A stretch of 8,153 nt of DNA, taken from the NCBI GenBank assembly GCA_023435545.1, contig JAEYRQ010000033.1:1-8153 (forward strand). The letters are read 5' to 3'. The notes beneath the pieces were generated by a model, which had not been told where the DNA came from, searched no databases, and saw only the letters and a program-made list of their open reading frames with translations. This document shows positions 1-6,565 of this stretch, one piece after another (position 1 is the first letter of the stretch; each line of letters begins with the position of its first letter). The stretch is from Pseudomonadota bacterium (GTDB lineage Bacteria > Pseudomonadota > Alphaproteobacteria > Rhizobiales > Tepidamorphaceae). Made by a program: the position numbers and the translations under genes.

Positions 1-85
1 AGACAAAGGAGAGAGCAGGGCAGAAACCAGCGATCGCGAACGGGCCATTTCCCGTTTGTCGTCCGAAGTCTGTCCTCTGAAAACC
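1..85 (+). promoter_or_regulatory. Untranslated leader upstream of rpsJ, with hairpin
   Basis: No gene is visible in this stretch. A purine-rich AAAGGAGAG string near positions 6-14 looks like a ribosome binding site, but the first NTG codon after it is TTG at 56 and the first ATG is at 86, so it serves no obvious start. Positions 37-58 can form an 8-bp hairpin: CGAACGGG pairs with CCCGTTTG (one G-U pair) around a 6-nt CCATTT loop. No T-run follows, so it does not look like an intrinsic terminator. In many proteobacteria the gene before rpsJ is tuf, and in E. coli the S10 leader is the target of L4 repression. Which applies here cannot be decided because the upstream sequence is outside the window. 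No clear -35/-10 promoter pair was seen. Confidence 0.45.
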
Positions 86-394
86 ATGAACGGCCAGAAC
101 ATCCGCATCCGTCTCAAAGCGTTCGACCATCGCATCCTCGATGCCTCGACGCGCGAGATCGTCAACACCGCCAAGCGGACCGGTGCGCGCGTGCGCGGCC
201 CGATCCCGCTGCCGACGCGGATCGAGAAGTTCACGGTCAACCGCTCGCCGCACATCGACAAGAAGAGCCGCGAGCAGTTCGAGATGCGCACCCACAAGCG
301 GCTGCTCGACATCGTCGAGCCGACGCCGCAGACGGTGGACGCGCTTATGAAGCTCGATCTCGCCGCCGGCGTCGACGTCGAGATCAAGCTCTGA
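86..394 (+). CDS. rpsJ: 30S ribosomal protein S10 (NusE)
   Basis: S10 is a protein of the 30S head and, as NusE, pairs with NusB in transcription antitermination. The ATG at 86 gives 102 aa, the usual S10 length (103 in E. coli), beginning [16 protein letters not shown], a typical S10 N-terminus. The conserved core [19 protein letters not shown] (about residues 48-66) followed by RTHKRLLDI and VEPTP covers the long loop that reaches into the head and the strand after it. An in-frame TTG at 56 would add ten residues, [10 protein letters not shown], unlike the family and without a ribosome binding site, so ATG 86 is preferred. The Shine-Dalgarno signal before ATG 86 is itself poor, which is unusual for such an abundant protein. 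It is the first gene of the cluster here, and rplC follows after 26 nt. Confidence 0.97.
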   Translation: MNGQNIRIRLKAFDHRILDASTREIVNTAKRTGARVRGPIPLPTRIEKFTVNRSPHIDKKSREQFEMRTHKRLLDIVEPTPQTVDALMKLDLAAGVDVEIKL

Positions 395-420
395 GGAACG
401 GTTAGGAAAGCGACACGGTC

Positions 421-1152
421 ATGCGCTCAGGACTGATCGCTCAGAAGGTGGGGATGACCCGCATCTTCACGGACGCCGGGGAGCAGATCCCCGTCACCGT
501 GCTGAAGGTGGACGGCTGCCAGGTCGTGGCTCATCGCACCGAAGAGAAGAACGGCTACATCGCGCTGCAGCTCGGCGCCGGTCTCGCCAAGGCGAAGAAC
601 ACGCCCCGCGCCATGCGGGGGCACTTCGCGGTGGCCAAGGTCGAGCCGAAGCGGAAGATGGCGGAGTTCCGGGTCAGCCCGGAGAATGTCATCGAGGTGG
701 GTGCGGAGCTGACCGCCGACCATTTCGTGGCCGGCCAGTATGTGGATGCCACCGGCATCTCGATCGGCAAGGGTTTTGCCGGCGCGATGAAGCGGCACAA
801 TTTCGGCGGTCTTCGCGCTTCGCATGGCGTCTCGATCAGCCACCGCTCGCACGGTTCGACCGGCGGCCGCCAGGATCCCGGCAAGGTCTTCAAGAACAAG
901 AAGATGGCCGGCCACATGGGCAGCGTTCGGGTGACCACTCAGAACCTCGAGATCGTCGGCACCGACACCGACCGGGGTCTGATCATGATCCGCGGCGCGG
1001 TCCCGGGGGCAAAGGGCGGCTGGGTGATGCTGCGCGATGCCGTGAAGAAGCGGCTTCCCGAGGGCGTTCCGTTCCCGGGCGCGTTCAGGGCGGCCAATGG
1101 CGGCGAGCCTGCCTCGCAGCCGGCGGCTGCCGAGACCGGTTCGGAGGGCTGA
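421..1152 (+). CDS. rplC: 50S ribosomal protein L3
   Basis: L3 is an early assembly protein of the 50S subunit that binds near the 3' end of 23S rRNA and sends a loop towards the peptidyl-transferase centre. The family core is clear: [15 protein letters not shown] at the N-terminus, [18 protein letters not shown] at about residues 112-129, then [20 protein letters not shown]. Gln151 in that last segment aligns with the E. coli glutamine that PrmB methylates (Q150), so modification is possible. The protein is 243 aa, against 209 in E. coli. The excess is mostly a C-terminal tail after PFPGAFRA that is rich in Ala, Gly, Pro, Ser and Glu and probably disordered. A TAGGAAAG site at 403-410 supports the ATG at 421. 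rplD starts 3 nt after the stop. Confidence 0.97.
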   Translation: MRSGLIAQKVGMTRIFTDAGEQIPVTVLKVDGCQVVAHRTEEKNGYIALQLGAGLAKAKNTPRAMRGHFAVAKVEPKRKMAEFRVSPENVIEVGAELTADHFVAGQYVDATGISIGKGFAGAMKRHNFGGLRASHGVSISHRSHGSTGGRQDPGKVFKNKKMAGHMGSVRVTTQNLEIVGTDTDRGLIMIRGAVPGAKGGWVMLRDAVKKRLPEGVPFPGAFRAANGGEPASQPAAAETGSEG

Positions 1153-1155
1153 GCC

Positions 1156-1776
1156 ATGAAGATCGATGTGATCGCCCTCGACGGCAACAAGTCCGGCTCG
1201 GTTGATCTCTCCGACGAGATCTTCGGCCTGGAGCCGCGTGCCGACATCCTGCAGCGCATGGTCCGCTGGCAGCTGGCCAAGCGCCAGGCCGGCACGCACA
1301 AGACCAAGACGCGCGGCGAGGTGCACGGCACCACGGCGAAGATGTACAAGCAGAAGGGCACCGGGCGCGCCCGCCACGGCGCCAAGACCGCGCCGCAGTT
1401 CCGCGGCGGCGGCAAGGCCTTCGGTCCGGTCGTGCGCAGCCACGCCCATGACCTGCCCAAGAAGGTGCGGGGGCTGGCGCTGAAGCACGCCCTGTCGGCG
1501 AAGGCGAAGTCGGACTCCCTGATCGTGCTCGAGGCGGCCACCGCCGAGAGCGGAAAGACGAAGGCGCTGCTCGACCAGTTCGCGAAGCTGGGGCTGGCCT
1601 CGGCGCTGGTCATCGGCGGGGGCGAGGTGGAGCAGAACTTCCGGCTCGCCGCGCGCAACATCCCGAACGTCGACGTGCTGCCGATCCAGGGCATCAACGT
1701 CTACGACATCCTGCGCCGCGACAAGCTGGTGTTGACCAAGGCCGCCATCGAGGCGCTGGAGGAGCGGTTCAAATGA
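1156..1776 (+). CDS. rplD: 50S ribosomal protein L4
   Basis: L4 is a 23S rRNA-binding protein whose long loop lines the peptide exit tunnel next to L22. In E. coli it also represses its own operon by acting on the S10 leader and influences RNase E. The 206-aa product has the signature tunnel loop at about residues 57-91 ([19 protein letters not shown], then [10 protein letters not shown]), and the C-terminal globular part carries [19 protein letters not shown], typical of L4. The start is fixed by GGAGG at 1143-1147 inside the end of rplC. The stop overlaps the rplW start (ATGA), so translation of the two is likely coupled. Whether this L4 regulates the cluster as in E. coli is inference: only the end of the leader is visible. 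Confidence 0.97.
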   Translation: MKIDVIALDGNKSGSVDLSDEIFGLEPRADILQRMVRWQLAKRQAGTHKTKTRGEVHGTTAKMYKQKGTGRARHGAKTAPQFRGGGKAFGPVVRSHAHDLPKKVRGLALKHALSAKAKSDSLIVLEAATAESGKTKALLDQFAKLGLASALVIGGGEVEQNFRLAARNIPNVDVLPIQGINVYDILRRDKLVLTKAAIEALEERFK

Positions 1777-2066
1777 CCAATCTGAAGCACTACGACGTGC
1801 TGGTGGCGCCGGTCATCACCGAGAAGTCGACGCTGGCGTCGGAGCAGAACAAGGTGGTCTTCAAGGTGGCGCCCAGCGCGACCAAGGCCGAGATCAAGGC
1901 CGCCGTCGAGGCGCTGTTCCAGGTCAAGGTGACGGCTGTGAACACGCTGGTCCGCAAGGGCAAGAACAAGCGCTTCAAGGGCGTCAAGGGCAAGCAGTCC
2001 GACGTCAAGAAGGCGTTCGTGACCCTCGAGGAGGGCCACTCGATCGACGTGACCACGGGCCTGTGA
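1773..2066 (+). CDS. rplW: 50S ribosomal protein L23
   Basis: L23 sits at the exit of the peptide tunnel and is the docking point for trigger factor and the signal recognition particle. The 97-aa sequence has the family motif [10 protein letters not shown] near the N-terminus. Glu17 in it corresponds to E. coli Glu18, the conserved trigger-factor contact. [20 protein letters not shown] and the later [10 protein letters not shown] are also typical, with a basic tunnel-facing loop ([13 protein letters not shown]) between them. The ATG overlaps the rplD stop by 4 nt and is preceded by a strong GGAGGAG at 1758-1764 within rplD. The length is close to that of E. coli L23 (100 aa). Confidence 0.97.
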   Translation: MTNLKHYDVLVAPVITEKSTLASEQNKVVFKVAPSATKAEIKAAVEALFQVKVTAVNTLVRKGKNKRFKGVKGKQSDVKKAFVTLEEGHSIDVTTGL

Positions 2067-2088
2067 GCGACGGGCGAGGGTACGGAAC

Positions 2089-2919
2089 ATGGCACTGAAG
2101 AGCTACAATCCGACGACGCCCGGCCAGCGCCAGCTGGTCATCGTCGATCGTTCGGGCCTGTGGAAGGGCAAGCCGGTCAAGAAGCTGACCGAGGGCCTGA
2201 CCAAGTCGGGCGGCCGCAACAATTCCGGGCGCATCACCGCGCGCCGGCGCGGCGGCGGCCACAAGCGGCTCTACCGGGTCGTCGATTTCAAGCGGACCAA
2301 GTTCGACGTGCCGGGCACGGTCGAGCGGCTGGAGTACGATCCGAACCGCTCGGCGTTCATCGCGCTCATCGGCTACACGGACGGCGAGCAGGCCTACATC
2401 CTGGCGCCGCAGCGTCTGGCGGTGGGGGATCAGGTCGTCTCCGGCAAGCAGGTCGACGTGAAGCCTGGCAACGCCATGCCGCTGGCCTCGATCCCGATCG
2501 GCACCATCGTCCACAACGTGGAGATGAAGCCGGGCAAGGGCGGCCAGATCGCGCGCTCGGCGGGCACCTACGTCCAGCTGGTCGGCCGCGACCAGGGCTA
2601 TGCCATCCTGCGCCTGAACTCGGGCGAGCAGCGGCTGGTGCACGGGGCCTGCATGGCGACCGTCGGCGCAGTGTCCAATCCGGACCATGCCAACGTCAAC
2701 GACGGCAAGGCCGGCCGCTCGCGGTGGCGCGGCAAGCGCCCGGCGGTCCGCGGCGTCGCGATGAACCCGGTCGACCATCCGCACGGCGGCGGCGAAGGCC
2801 GCACCTCGGGTGGCCGCCATCCGGTCACCCCGTGGGGCAAGCCGACCAAGGGCAAGAAGACCCGACGCAACAAGGCGACGCAGAAGTTCATCCTGCGCTC
2901 GCGGCACCTGAAGAAGTAG
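2089..2919 (+). CDS. rplB: 50S ribosomal protein L2
   Basis: L2 is one of the most conserved ribosomal proteins. It binds domain IV of 23S rRNA near the peptidyl-transferase centre and is needed for subunit association. The 276-aa protein (273 in E. coli) shows [20 protein letters not shown] from residue 41, the N-terminal RNA-binding part, and the C-terminal hallmark [20 protein letters not shown] from residue 225, followed by PVTPWG. His230 corresponds to E. coli His229, implicated in peptidyl-transferase function. The basic C-terminus ([15 protein letters not shown]) is typical. A modest GAGGG at 2076-2080 precedes the ATG. Gaps are 22 nt to rplW and 10 nt to rpsS. Nothing is broken or missing. 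Confidence 0.98.
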   Translation: MALKSYNPTTPGQRQLVIVDRSGLWKGKPVKKLTEGLTKSGGRNNSGRITARRRGGGHKRLYRVVDFKRTKFDVPGTVERLEYDPNRSAFIALIGYTDGEQAYILAPQRLAVGDQVVSGKQVDVKPGNAMPLASIPIGTIVHNVEMKPGKGGQIARSAGTYVQLVGRDQGYAILRLNSGEQRLVHGACMATVGAVSNPDHANVNDGKAGRSRWRGKRPAVRGVAMNPVDHPHGGGEGRTSGGRHPVTPWGKPTKGKKTRRNKATQKFILRSRHLKK

Positions 2920-2929
2920 GGCACGGACC

Positions 2930-3208
2930 ATGACGCGTTCCGTTTGGAAGGGGCCGTTCGTCGACGGCTATCTGTTGAAGAAGGCGGAGGCCGCGCGGTC
3001 GTCCGGCCGCAACGAGATCATCAAGATCTGGAGCCGGCGCTCGACGATCCTGCCGCAGTTCGTCGGCCTCACCTTCGGCGTCTACAACGGCCAGAAGCAT
3101 GTGCCGGTGCTGGTGTCGGAGGACATGGTCGGCCACAAGTTCGGCGAGTTCTCGCCGACCCGGACCTACTACGGCCACGCGGCCGACAAGAAGGCGAAGA
3201 GGAGGTAG
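2930..3208 (+). CDS. rpsS: 30S ribosomal protein S19
   Basis: S19 is a 30S head protein that pairs with S13 at the A-site finger and binds the 3' part of 16S rRNA. The 92-aa product matches the E. coli length exactly. It begins [17 protein letters not shown], has the mid-region [20 protein letters not shown], and ends with the signature [19 protein letters not shown] followed by a short basic tail, all standard for the family. The Shine-Dalgarno signal is weak (AGGG at 2918-2921, overlapping the rplB stop), so initiation may depend on ribosomes finishing rplB 10 nt upstream. rplV follows after 3 nt. Confidence 0.98.
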   Translation: MTRSVWKGPFVDGYLLKKAEAARSSGRNEIIKIWSRRSTILPQFVGLTFGVYNGQKHVPVLVSEDMVGHKFGEFSPTRTYYGHAADKKAKRR

Positions 3209-3211
3209 GCG

Positions 3212-3592
3212 ATGGGCAAAACTGCTCGCGAACGCGCCCTGCCCGAGAACGAGGCGCAGGCGGTCACCCGCAACATCCGGGTGAGCCCGCAGAAGCTCAA
3301 TCTCGTCGCGGCCTCCATCCGTGGCAAGAAGGTTGCGGCGGCGCTGGCCGATCTGACCTTCTCGAAGAAGCGGATCGCCAGGGACGTGAAGAAGACATTG
3401 GAGTCGGCGATCGCCAATGCGGAGAACAACCACGACCTCGACGTCGACGATCTCGTCGTGTCGCAGGCCTTTGTCGGCAAGGCGCTGGTGATGAAGCGCT
3501 GGACGCCGCGGGCGCGCGGACGGGTCGGACGGATCGAGAAGCCGTTCTCCAACCTGACGATCATCGTGCGGCAAGTCGAGGAGACCGCCTGA
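3212..3592 (+). CDS. rplV: 50S ribosomal protein L22
   Basis: L22 binds several domains of 23S rRNA and extends a beta-hairpin along the peptide exit tunnel, where changes can cause macrolide resistance. The 126-aa product is longer than E. coli L22 (110 aa), mostly through an N-terminal extension before the conserved [13 protein letters not shown]. The tunnel hairpin spans about residues 84-111 and includes the tip [14 protein letters not shown] (Trp97 to Ile108 region), which looks intact. A strong AGGAGG at 3200-3205, overlapping the rpsS stop, fixes the ATG at 3212. The stop shares one base with the rpsC start (TGATG), a common sign of translational coupling. Confidence 0.97.
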   Translation: MGKTARERALPENEAQAVTRNIRVSPQKLNLVAASIRGKKVAAALADLTFSKKRIARDVKKTLESAIANAENNHDLDVDDLVVSQAFVGKALVMKRWTPRARGRVGRIEKPFSNLTIIVRQVEETA

Positions 3593-4308
3593 TGGGCCAG
3601 AAAGTCAACCCGATCGGGCTCAGGCTCGGGATCAACCGCACCTGGGATTCGCGGTGGTTCGCGGGGCAGCGCGAGTACGGCTCGCTGCTGCACGAGGACC
3701 TGAGGATCCGCAAGATGCTGAAGAAGGATCTGAAGCAGGCGGCGGTGTCGAAGATCGTGATCGAGCGTCCGCACAAGAAGTGCCGGGTGACGATCCACAG
3801 CGCGCGGCCGGGCATCGTCATCGGCAAGAAGGGCGCCGACATCGAGAAGCTGCGCCGCAAGATCGCGCGGATGACGCAGTCGGAAGTGCACCTCAACATC
3901 GTCGAGGTGCGCAAGCCGGAGATCGACGCCAACCTGGTGGCCGACTCGATCGCTCAGCAGCTGGAGCGGCGCGTGTCGTTCCGCCGCGCCATGAAGCGCG
4001 CGGTCCAGTCGGCGATGCGGCTCGGCGCCGAGGGCATCCGCATCAACTGCGGCGGGCGTCTGGGCGGTGCGGAGATCGCGCGCATGGAGTGGTATCGCGA
4101 GGGCCGCGTTCCGCTGCACACGCTGCGTGCCGACATCGACTACGGCGAGGCGACCGCGGTCACGGCCTATGGCACCTGTGGTGTCAAGGTGTGGATCTTC
4201 AAGGGCGAGATCCTCGAGCACGATCCGATGGCGTCCGAGCGTCGGGCTGCCGAAGCCGCCGAGAGCGGTGGTCGCAGCGGTGGCGGCCGTCGCGAGATGC
4301 ACGGCTGA
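3592..4308 (+). CDS. rpsC: 30S ribosomal protein S3
   Basis: S3 lies at the mRNA entry side of the 30S head, where with S4 and S5 it helps unwind mRNA. It starts [20 protein letters not shown], the classic S3 N-terminus. A type II KH domain carries the GXXG loop as GKKG at residues 78-81 within [15 protein letters not shown]. The C-terminal domain has [20 protein letters not shown] and [14 protein letters not shown]. The tail after this (about 25 residues) is charged and Gly/Ser-rich and probably disordered. The total is 238 aa (233 in E. coli). The ATG overlaps the last base of the rplV stop, with GAGGAGA at 3578-3584 as the ribosome binding site. A longer open frame continues upstream, but only this start gives the family N-terminus. 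Confidence 0.98.
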   Translation: MGQKVNPIGLRLGINRTWDSRWFAGQREYGSLLHEDLRIRKMLKKDLKQAAVSKIVIERPHKKCRVTIHSARPGIVIGKKGADIEKLRRKIARMTQSEVHLNIVEVRKPEIDANLVADSIAQQLERRVSFRRAMKRAVQSAMRLGAEGIRINCGGRLGGAEIARMEWYREGRVPLHTLRADIDYGEATAVTAYGTCGVKVWIFKGEILEHDPMASERRAAEAAESGGRSGGGRREMHG

Positions 4309-4341
4309 AGACGGGCACAGGACCTGAAGTAGAGAAGAACC

Positions 4342-4755
4342 ATGCTTCAACCCAAGCGCACCAAGTTCCGCAAGCAGCACAAGGGACGCATTCACGGGCT
4401 CGCCTCGAGCGGCACGCTGTTGACCTTCGGCTCCTTCGGCATCAAGGCGCTCGAGCCAGAGCGCATCACCGCCCGGCAGATCGAGGCGGCTCGCCGTGCC
4501 ATCACGCGCCACATGAAGCGCGCGGGCCGCGTGTGGATCCGGATATTCCCGGACGTGCCGGTTTCGAAGAAGCCGACCGAGGTGCGGATGGGCAAGGGCA
4601 AGGGCGCGCCGGAGTACTGGGTCGCCAAGGTGAAGCCCGGCCGGATCATGTTCGAAATCGACGGCGTGCCGCCGGTGGTGGCGCGCGAGGCGCTGAGGCT
4701 CGGTGCGGCCAAGCTGCCGATCAAGACGCGCTTCGTACAGCGCGCCGGCGAGTGA
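4342..4755 (+). CDS. rplP: 50S ribosomal protein L16
   Basis: L16 binds near the A-site tRNA and the 5S/23S rRNA junction and is a late assembly protein essential for peptidyl-transfer activity. The 137-aa product starts [16 protein letters not shown], contains GSFGIKAL and [17 protein letters not shown], and has the signature [19 protein letters not shown]. Arg82 starts that motif and aligns with E. coli Arg81, which is hydroxylated by the oxygenase YcfD there. Whether this host has such an enzyme is unknown. A purine-rich AGAGAAG at 4331-4337 is the likely ribosome binding site. The stop TGA lies in a 9-bp tandem duplication that places a second in-frame TGA at 4762. Confidence 0.97.
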   Translation: MLQPKRTKFRKQHKGRIHGLASSGTLLTFGSFGIKALEPERITARQIEAARRAITRHMKRAGRVWIRIFPDVPVSKKPTEVRMGKGKGAPEYWVAKVKPGRIMFEIDGVPPVVAREALRLGAAKLPIKTRFVQRAGE

Positions 4756-4767
4756 GCGGAGTGAGCG
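4750..4767 (+). repeat. 9-bp tandem direct duplication at the rplP/rpmC junction
   Basis: GAGTGAGCG occurs twice with no gap, at 4750-4758 and 4759-4767. The first copy contains the rplP stop TGA (4753-4755). The second repeats a TGA in the same frame (4762-4764), so rplP has tandem stops. The seam between the copies creates GGAG at 4758-4761, eight bases before the rpmC ATG, which is probably its ribosome binding site. The second copy also holds a GTG at 4761 in the rpmC frame. Confidence 0.8.
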
Positions 4768-4769
4768 AG

Positions 4770-4973
4770 ATGAAGGCGGGCGAGGTCTGGTCGAAGACCG
4801 AGGACGAGCTCAAGGACGAGCTGGCCAAGCTGAAGAAGGAGCAGTTCAACCTGCGCTTCCAGCAGGCCACCGGCCAGCTCGAGAACACGGCGCGCGTGCG
4901 CCAGGTGCCCCGCGACATCGCGCGCGTGCAGACCGTCCTGGGCGGCAAGGGCCGCGCGGCGGCGAAGGCTTGA
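4770..4973 (+). CDS. rpmC: 50S ribosomal protein L29
   Basis: L29 is a small helical protein next to L23 at the peptide tunnel exit. The 67-aa product (63 in E. coli) is a two-helix hairpin of the expected kind: a charged first helix with [20 protein letters not shown], then the conserved turn [20 protein letters not shown], and a short Ala/Gly/Lys-rich end. The ATG at 4770 has GGAG at 4758-4761, spacing 8. An in-frame GTG at 4761 would add only three residues (MSE) but overlaps that GGAG and has no site of its own at the right distance, so it is less likely. It lies 14 nt after rplP and 13 nt before rpsQ. Confidence 0.95.
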   Translation: MKAGEVWSKTEDELKDELAKLKKEQFNLRFQQATGQLENTARVRQVPRDIARVQTVLGGKGRAAAKA

Positions 4974-4986
4974 GGTCTTAGAGAAA

Positions 4987-5217
4987 ATGCCGAAGCGAAT
5001 CCTGAACGGGACTGTCGTCAGCAACAAGAACGACAAGACCATCGTGGTCGAGGTCGAGCGGCGCTACACGCATCCGCTGCTGCACAAGGTGGTCCGTACG
5101 AGCAAGAAGTACCACGCCCACGATGCCGAGAGCCGGTTCAAGGTGGGCGACCAGGTACGGATCGAGGAATGCGCACCGATCTCCAAGCTGAAGCGCTGGG
5201 TCGCCCTGGCGGACTGA
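4987..5217 (+). CDS. rpsQ: 30S ribosomal protein S17
   Basis: S17 is an OB-fold primary binding protein that nucleates assembly of the 5' domain of 16S rRNA. The 76-aa sequence is shorter than E. coli S17 (84 aa). It has the standard [18 protein letters not shown] start, a [20 protein letters not shown] core with the HP motif, and the family ending [24 protein letters not shown] overlapping the rpmC stop (4972-4975) and TAGAGA at 4979-4984 precede the ATG. This is the last gene of the S10 operon in E. coli; here it is followed by the longest spacer between genes in the window (74 nt) and then rplN. Confidence 0.97.
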   Translation: MPKRILNGTVVSNKNDKTIVVEVERRYTHPLLHKVVRTSKKYHAHDAESRFKVGDQVRIEECAPISKLKRWVALAD

Positions 5218-5248
5218 AGCGGGATCGGTAGCGGACAGAACGGACATG

Positions 5249-5266
5249 GCGCGGCGTTGGCCGCGC
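5249..5266 (+). other. GC-rich hairpin in the rpsQ-rplN spacer
   Basis: GCGCGGC at 5249-5255 and GCCGCGC at 5260-5266 form a perfect 7-bp stem with a GTTG loop. The sequence after it is GACGAGAAGG, with no T-run, so it does not fit an intrinsic terminator. It lies inside the 74-nt gap at the place that separates the S10 and spc operons in E. coli. It could mark RNA processing, pausing or a stability boundary, or be chance in G+C-rich DNA. No promoter-like -35/-10 pair was recognised in the gap. Confidence 0.5.
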
Positions 5267-5291
5267 GACGAGAAGGAAGAAGAGGCCGGCC

Positions 5292-5660
5292 ATGATCCAG
5301 ATGCAGACGAACCTCGATGTCGCCGACAATTCCGGCGCGCGCCGGGTGGAGTGCATCAAGGTGCTGGGCGGGTCCAAGCGGAAGTATGCCTCGGTCGGCG
5401 ACATCATCGTGGTGTCGGTGAAGGAGGCGATCCCGCGCGGCCGCGTGAAGAAGGGCGACGTCATGAAGGCGGTCGTCGTGCGCACCGCCAAGGACATCCG
5501 CCGGCCCGACGGGAGCGTCATCCGCTTCGACCGCAACGCGGCGGTGCTGGTGAACAACAACAAGGAGCCGATCGGCACGCGCATCTTCGGCCCGGTGCCG
5601 CGCGAGCTGAGGGCGAAGAACCACATGAAGATCGTATCGCTCGCGCCGGAGGTGCTGTGA
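5292..5660 (+). CDS. rplN: 50S ribosomal protein L14
   Basis: L14 is a beta-barrel protein on the 50S interface that forms bridges to 16S rRNA, contacts L19 and is the binding target of the silencing factor RsfS. The 122-aa product has the typical start [40 protein letters not shown], and the later core [20 protein letters not shown] followed by [14 protein letters not shown] at 5281-5285 lies 6 nt before the ATG, and AAGGAAG just upstream of it adds purines. It is the first gene of the spc block. Its stop TGA shares its last base with the rplX start. Confidence 0.98.
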   Translation: MIQMQTNLDVADNSGARRVECIKVLGGSKRKYASVGDIIVVSVKEAIPRGRVKKGDVMKAVVVRTAKDIRRPDGSVIRFDRNAAVLVNNNKEPIGTRIFGPVPRELRAKNHMKIVSLAPEVL

Positions 5661-5980
5661 TGTCGATGGCGAAGATCCGCAAGGGCGACAAGGTCGTGGT
5701 CCTGAGCGGCCGCGACAAGGGTCGGACCGGCGACGTCCTCAAGGTCATTCCGAAGGAAGACCGGGCGATCGTGCAGGGCGTCAACATGGTGCAGCGCCAC
5801 CAGCGCCAGACGGCGCAGGAGGAAGGCGGCATCAAGTCGAAGGAAGCGCCCATCCATCTGTCGAACCTGGCGCTGGCCGATCCGAAGGACGGCATGCCGA
5901 GCCGGGTCGGGTTCAAGTTCCTGAACGACGGTCGCAAGGTGCGTGTCGCCAAGCGATCGGGAGAAGTGATCGATGGCTGA
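5660..5980 (+). CDS. rplX: 50S ribosomal protein L24
   Basis: L24 initiates 50S assembly by binding the 5' region of 23S rRNA and lies near the tunnel exit. The 106-aa product carries an N-terminal KOW motif in [20 protein letters not shown], followed by VQGVNMV, and the family segment [20 protein letters not shown], with a basic C-terminus. Two starts are possible: ATG 5660 (MSMAKIRK) and ATG 5666 (MAKIRK). GGAGG at 5648-5652 is 7 nt before the first and 13 nt before the second, favouring 5660, which overlaps the rplN stop by one base (TGATG). Its end overlaps rplE by 8 nt. Confidence 0.96.
   Translation: MSMAKIRKGDKVVVLSGRDKGRTGDVLKVIPKEDRAIVQGVNMVQRHQRQTAQEEGGIKSKEAPIHLSNLALADPKDGMPSRVGFKFLNDGRKVRVAKRSGEVIDG
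5948..5977 (+). promoter_or_regulatory. Hairpin enclosing the rplE ribosome binding site and start
   Basis: At the rplX/rplE overlap, CGATC at 5954-5958 pairs with GATCG at 5968-5972 around a 9-nt loop (GGGAGAAGT) that contains the rplE Shine-Dalgarno sequence. Outside it, GCCA at 5948-5951 pairs with TGGC at 5974-5977, leaving a small asymmetric internal loop (AG opposite A) that includes the first base of the AUG. In E. coli the S8 repressor site of the spc operon lies at this same junction. That the structure here has that role is inference, and I cannot confirm that it matches the S8 recognition core. Confidence 0.4.
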
Positions 5981-6530
5981 AGCAGCTTACGAGCCGCGCC
6001 TCAAGCGCCACTACAACGAGTCCGTGAAGCCGAAGCTCTTGGAGGAGTTCAGCTACGCGAATCCAATGATGGTGCCGCGGCTGGACAAGATCGTGCTCAA
6101 CATGGGCGTCGGCGAGGCCGTCGGCGACCAGAAGCGCACCGTCTCGGCGGCCGCCGACCTGACCCGCATCGCGGGACAGAAGGCGGTGATCACCAAGGCG
6201 CGCACGTCGATCGCCACCTTCAAGGTGCGCGAGGGCATGTCGCTGGGTGCGAAGGTGACGTTGCGCAAGGCGCGGATGTACGAGTTCTTGGACCGGCTGG
6301 TGACGATCGCCCTGCCGCGGGTGCGAGACTTCCGCGGGCTCAATCCGAAGAGCTTCGACGGGCGCGGCAACTACGCGCTCGGCATCAAGGAGCACATCGT
6401 GTTCCCGGAGATCGAATACGACAAGGTCGATCAGATCTGGGGCATGGACGTGGTGATCTGCACGACCGCGCAGTCCGATGACGAGGCGCGGGCGTTGCTG
6501 AAGGCCTTCAACTTCCCGTTCCGCAACTGA
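5973..6530 (+). CDS. rplE: 50S ribosomal protein L5
   Basis: L5 binds 5S rRNA together with L18, sits in the central protuberance and contacts the P-site tRNA and S13 in the 30S head. The 185-aa protein (179 in E. coli) has [18 protein letters not shown] and [20 protein letters not shown] near the N-terminus, then [20 protein letters not shown], and [20 protein letters not shown] with [17 protein letters not shown], all strongly conserved. GGGAGAAG at 5959-5966 is 6 nt before the ATG, inside the end of rplX, and the genes overlap by 8 nt. Its start region can fold into a hairpin that may be a regulatory site. A second hairpin spans its stop codon. Confidence 0.98.
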   Translation: MAEAAYEPRLKRHYNESVKPKLLEEFSYANPMMVPRLDKIVLNMGVGEAVGDQKRTVSAAADLTRIAGQKAVITKARTSIATFKVREGMSLGAKVTLRKARMYEFLDRLVTIALPRVRDFRGLNPKSFDGRGNYALGIKEHIVFPEIEYDKVDQIWGMDVVICTTAQSDDEARALLKAFNFPFRN

Positions 6531-6564
6531 CGGAAACGGGGCGGGAAACCTTAGGAGGTTCCGT
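6515..6564 (+). promoter_or_regulatory. Overlapping hairpins at the rplE stop and rpsN ribosome binding site
   Basis: Structure A: CCCGTTCCG (6515-6523) pairs with CGGAAACGGG (6531-6540) with one bulged A and a 7-nt loop holding the rplE stop. Structure B: ACGGAA (6530-6535) pairs with TTCCGT (6559-6564), enclosing the rpsN Shine-Dalgarno sequence. Structure C: GGAAACC (6544-6550, one bulged A) pairs with GGTTCC (6557-6562), placing part of AGGAGG in a stem. A and B compete for CGGAA; B and C compete for TTCC; A and C can coexist. No T-run follows, so it is not an intrinsic terminator. A regulatory role is inference. Confidence 0.4.
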
Positions 6565-6565
6565 A

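Noticed and set aside
56..85. TTG at 56 as start of a longer S10
   Set aside because: It would add ten residues absent from the family, TTG overlaps the hairpin stem and no ribosome binding site precedes it.
604..620. Perfect 6-bp GC hairpin (CCCCGC/GCGGGG) inside rplC
   Set aside because: It lies within conserved coding sequence, has no U-tract, and stems of this size are expected by chance in G+C-rich genes.
427..1488. Long open frame on the minus strand (353 codons) across rplC and rplD
   Set aside because: It lies opposite two highly conserved ribosomal genes, its translation is Arg/Ala/Leu-rich with no recognisable family, and such antisense frames are expected in G+C-rich coding DNA.
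2005..2931. Minus-strand open frame of 308 codons opposite rplB
   Set aside because: Shadow of rplB caused by third-position G/C preference. No recognised motif.
3169..4512. Minus-strand open frame of 447 codons opposite rplV, rpsC and rplP
   Set aside because: It spans several unrelated sense genes, has a biased composition typical of mirror frames, and shows no convincing domain or ribosome binding site.
4761..4769. GTG start for rpmC three codons upstream
   Set aside because: The GGAG motif overlaps the GTG itself, so spacing fits the ATG at 4770 and not the GTG.
5246..5659. ATG at 5246 opening a frame that runs across rplN into the rplX frame
   Set aside because: The part before rplX is a shadow of rplN in another frame with Arg/Gly/Ala-rich composition. 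Only the part from 5660 is a recognisable protein, L24.
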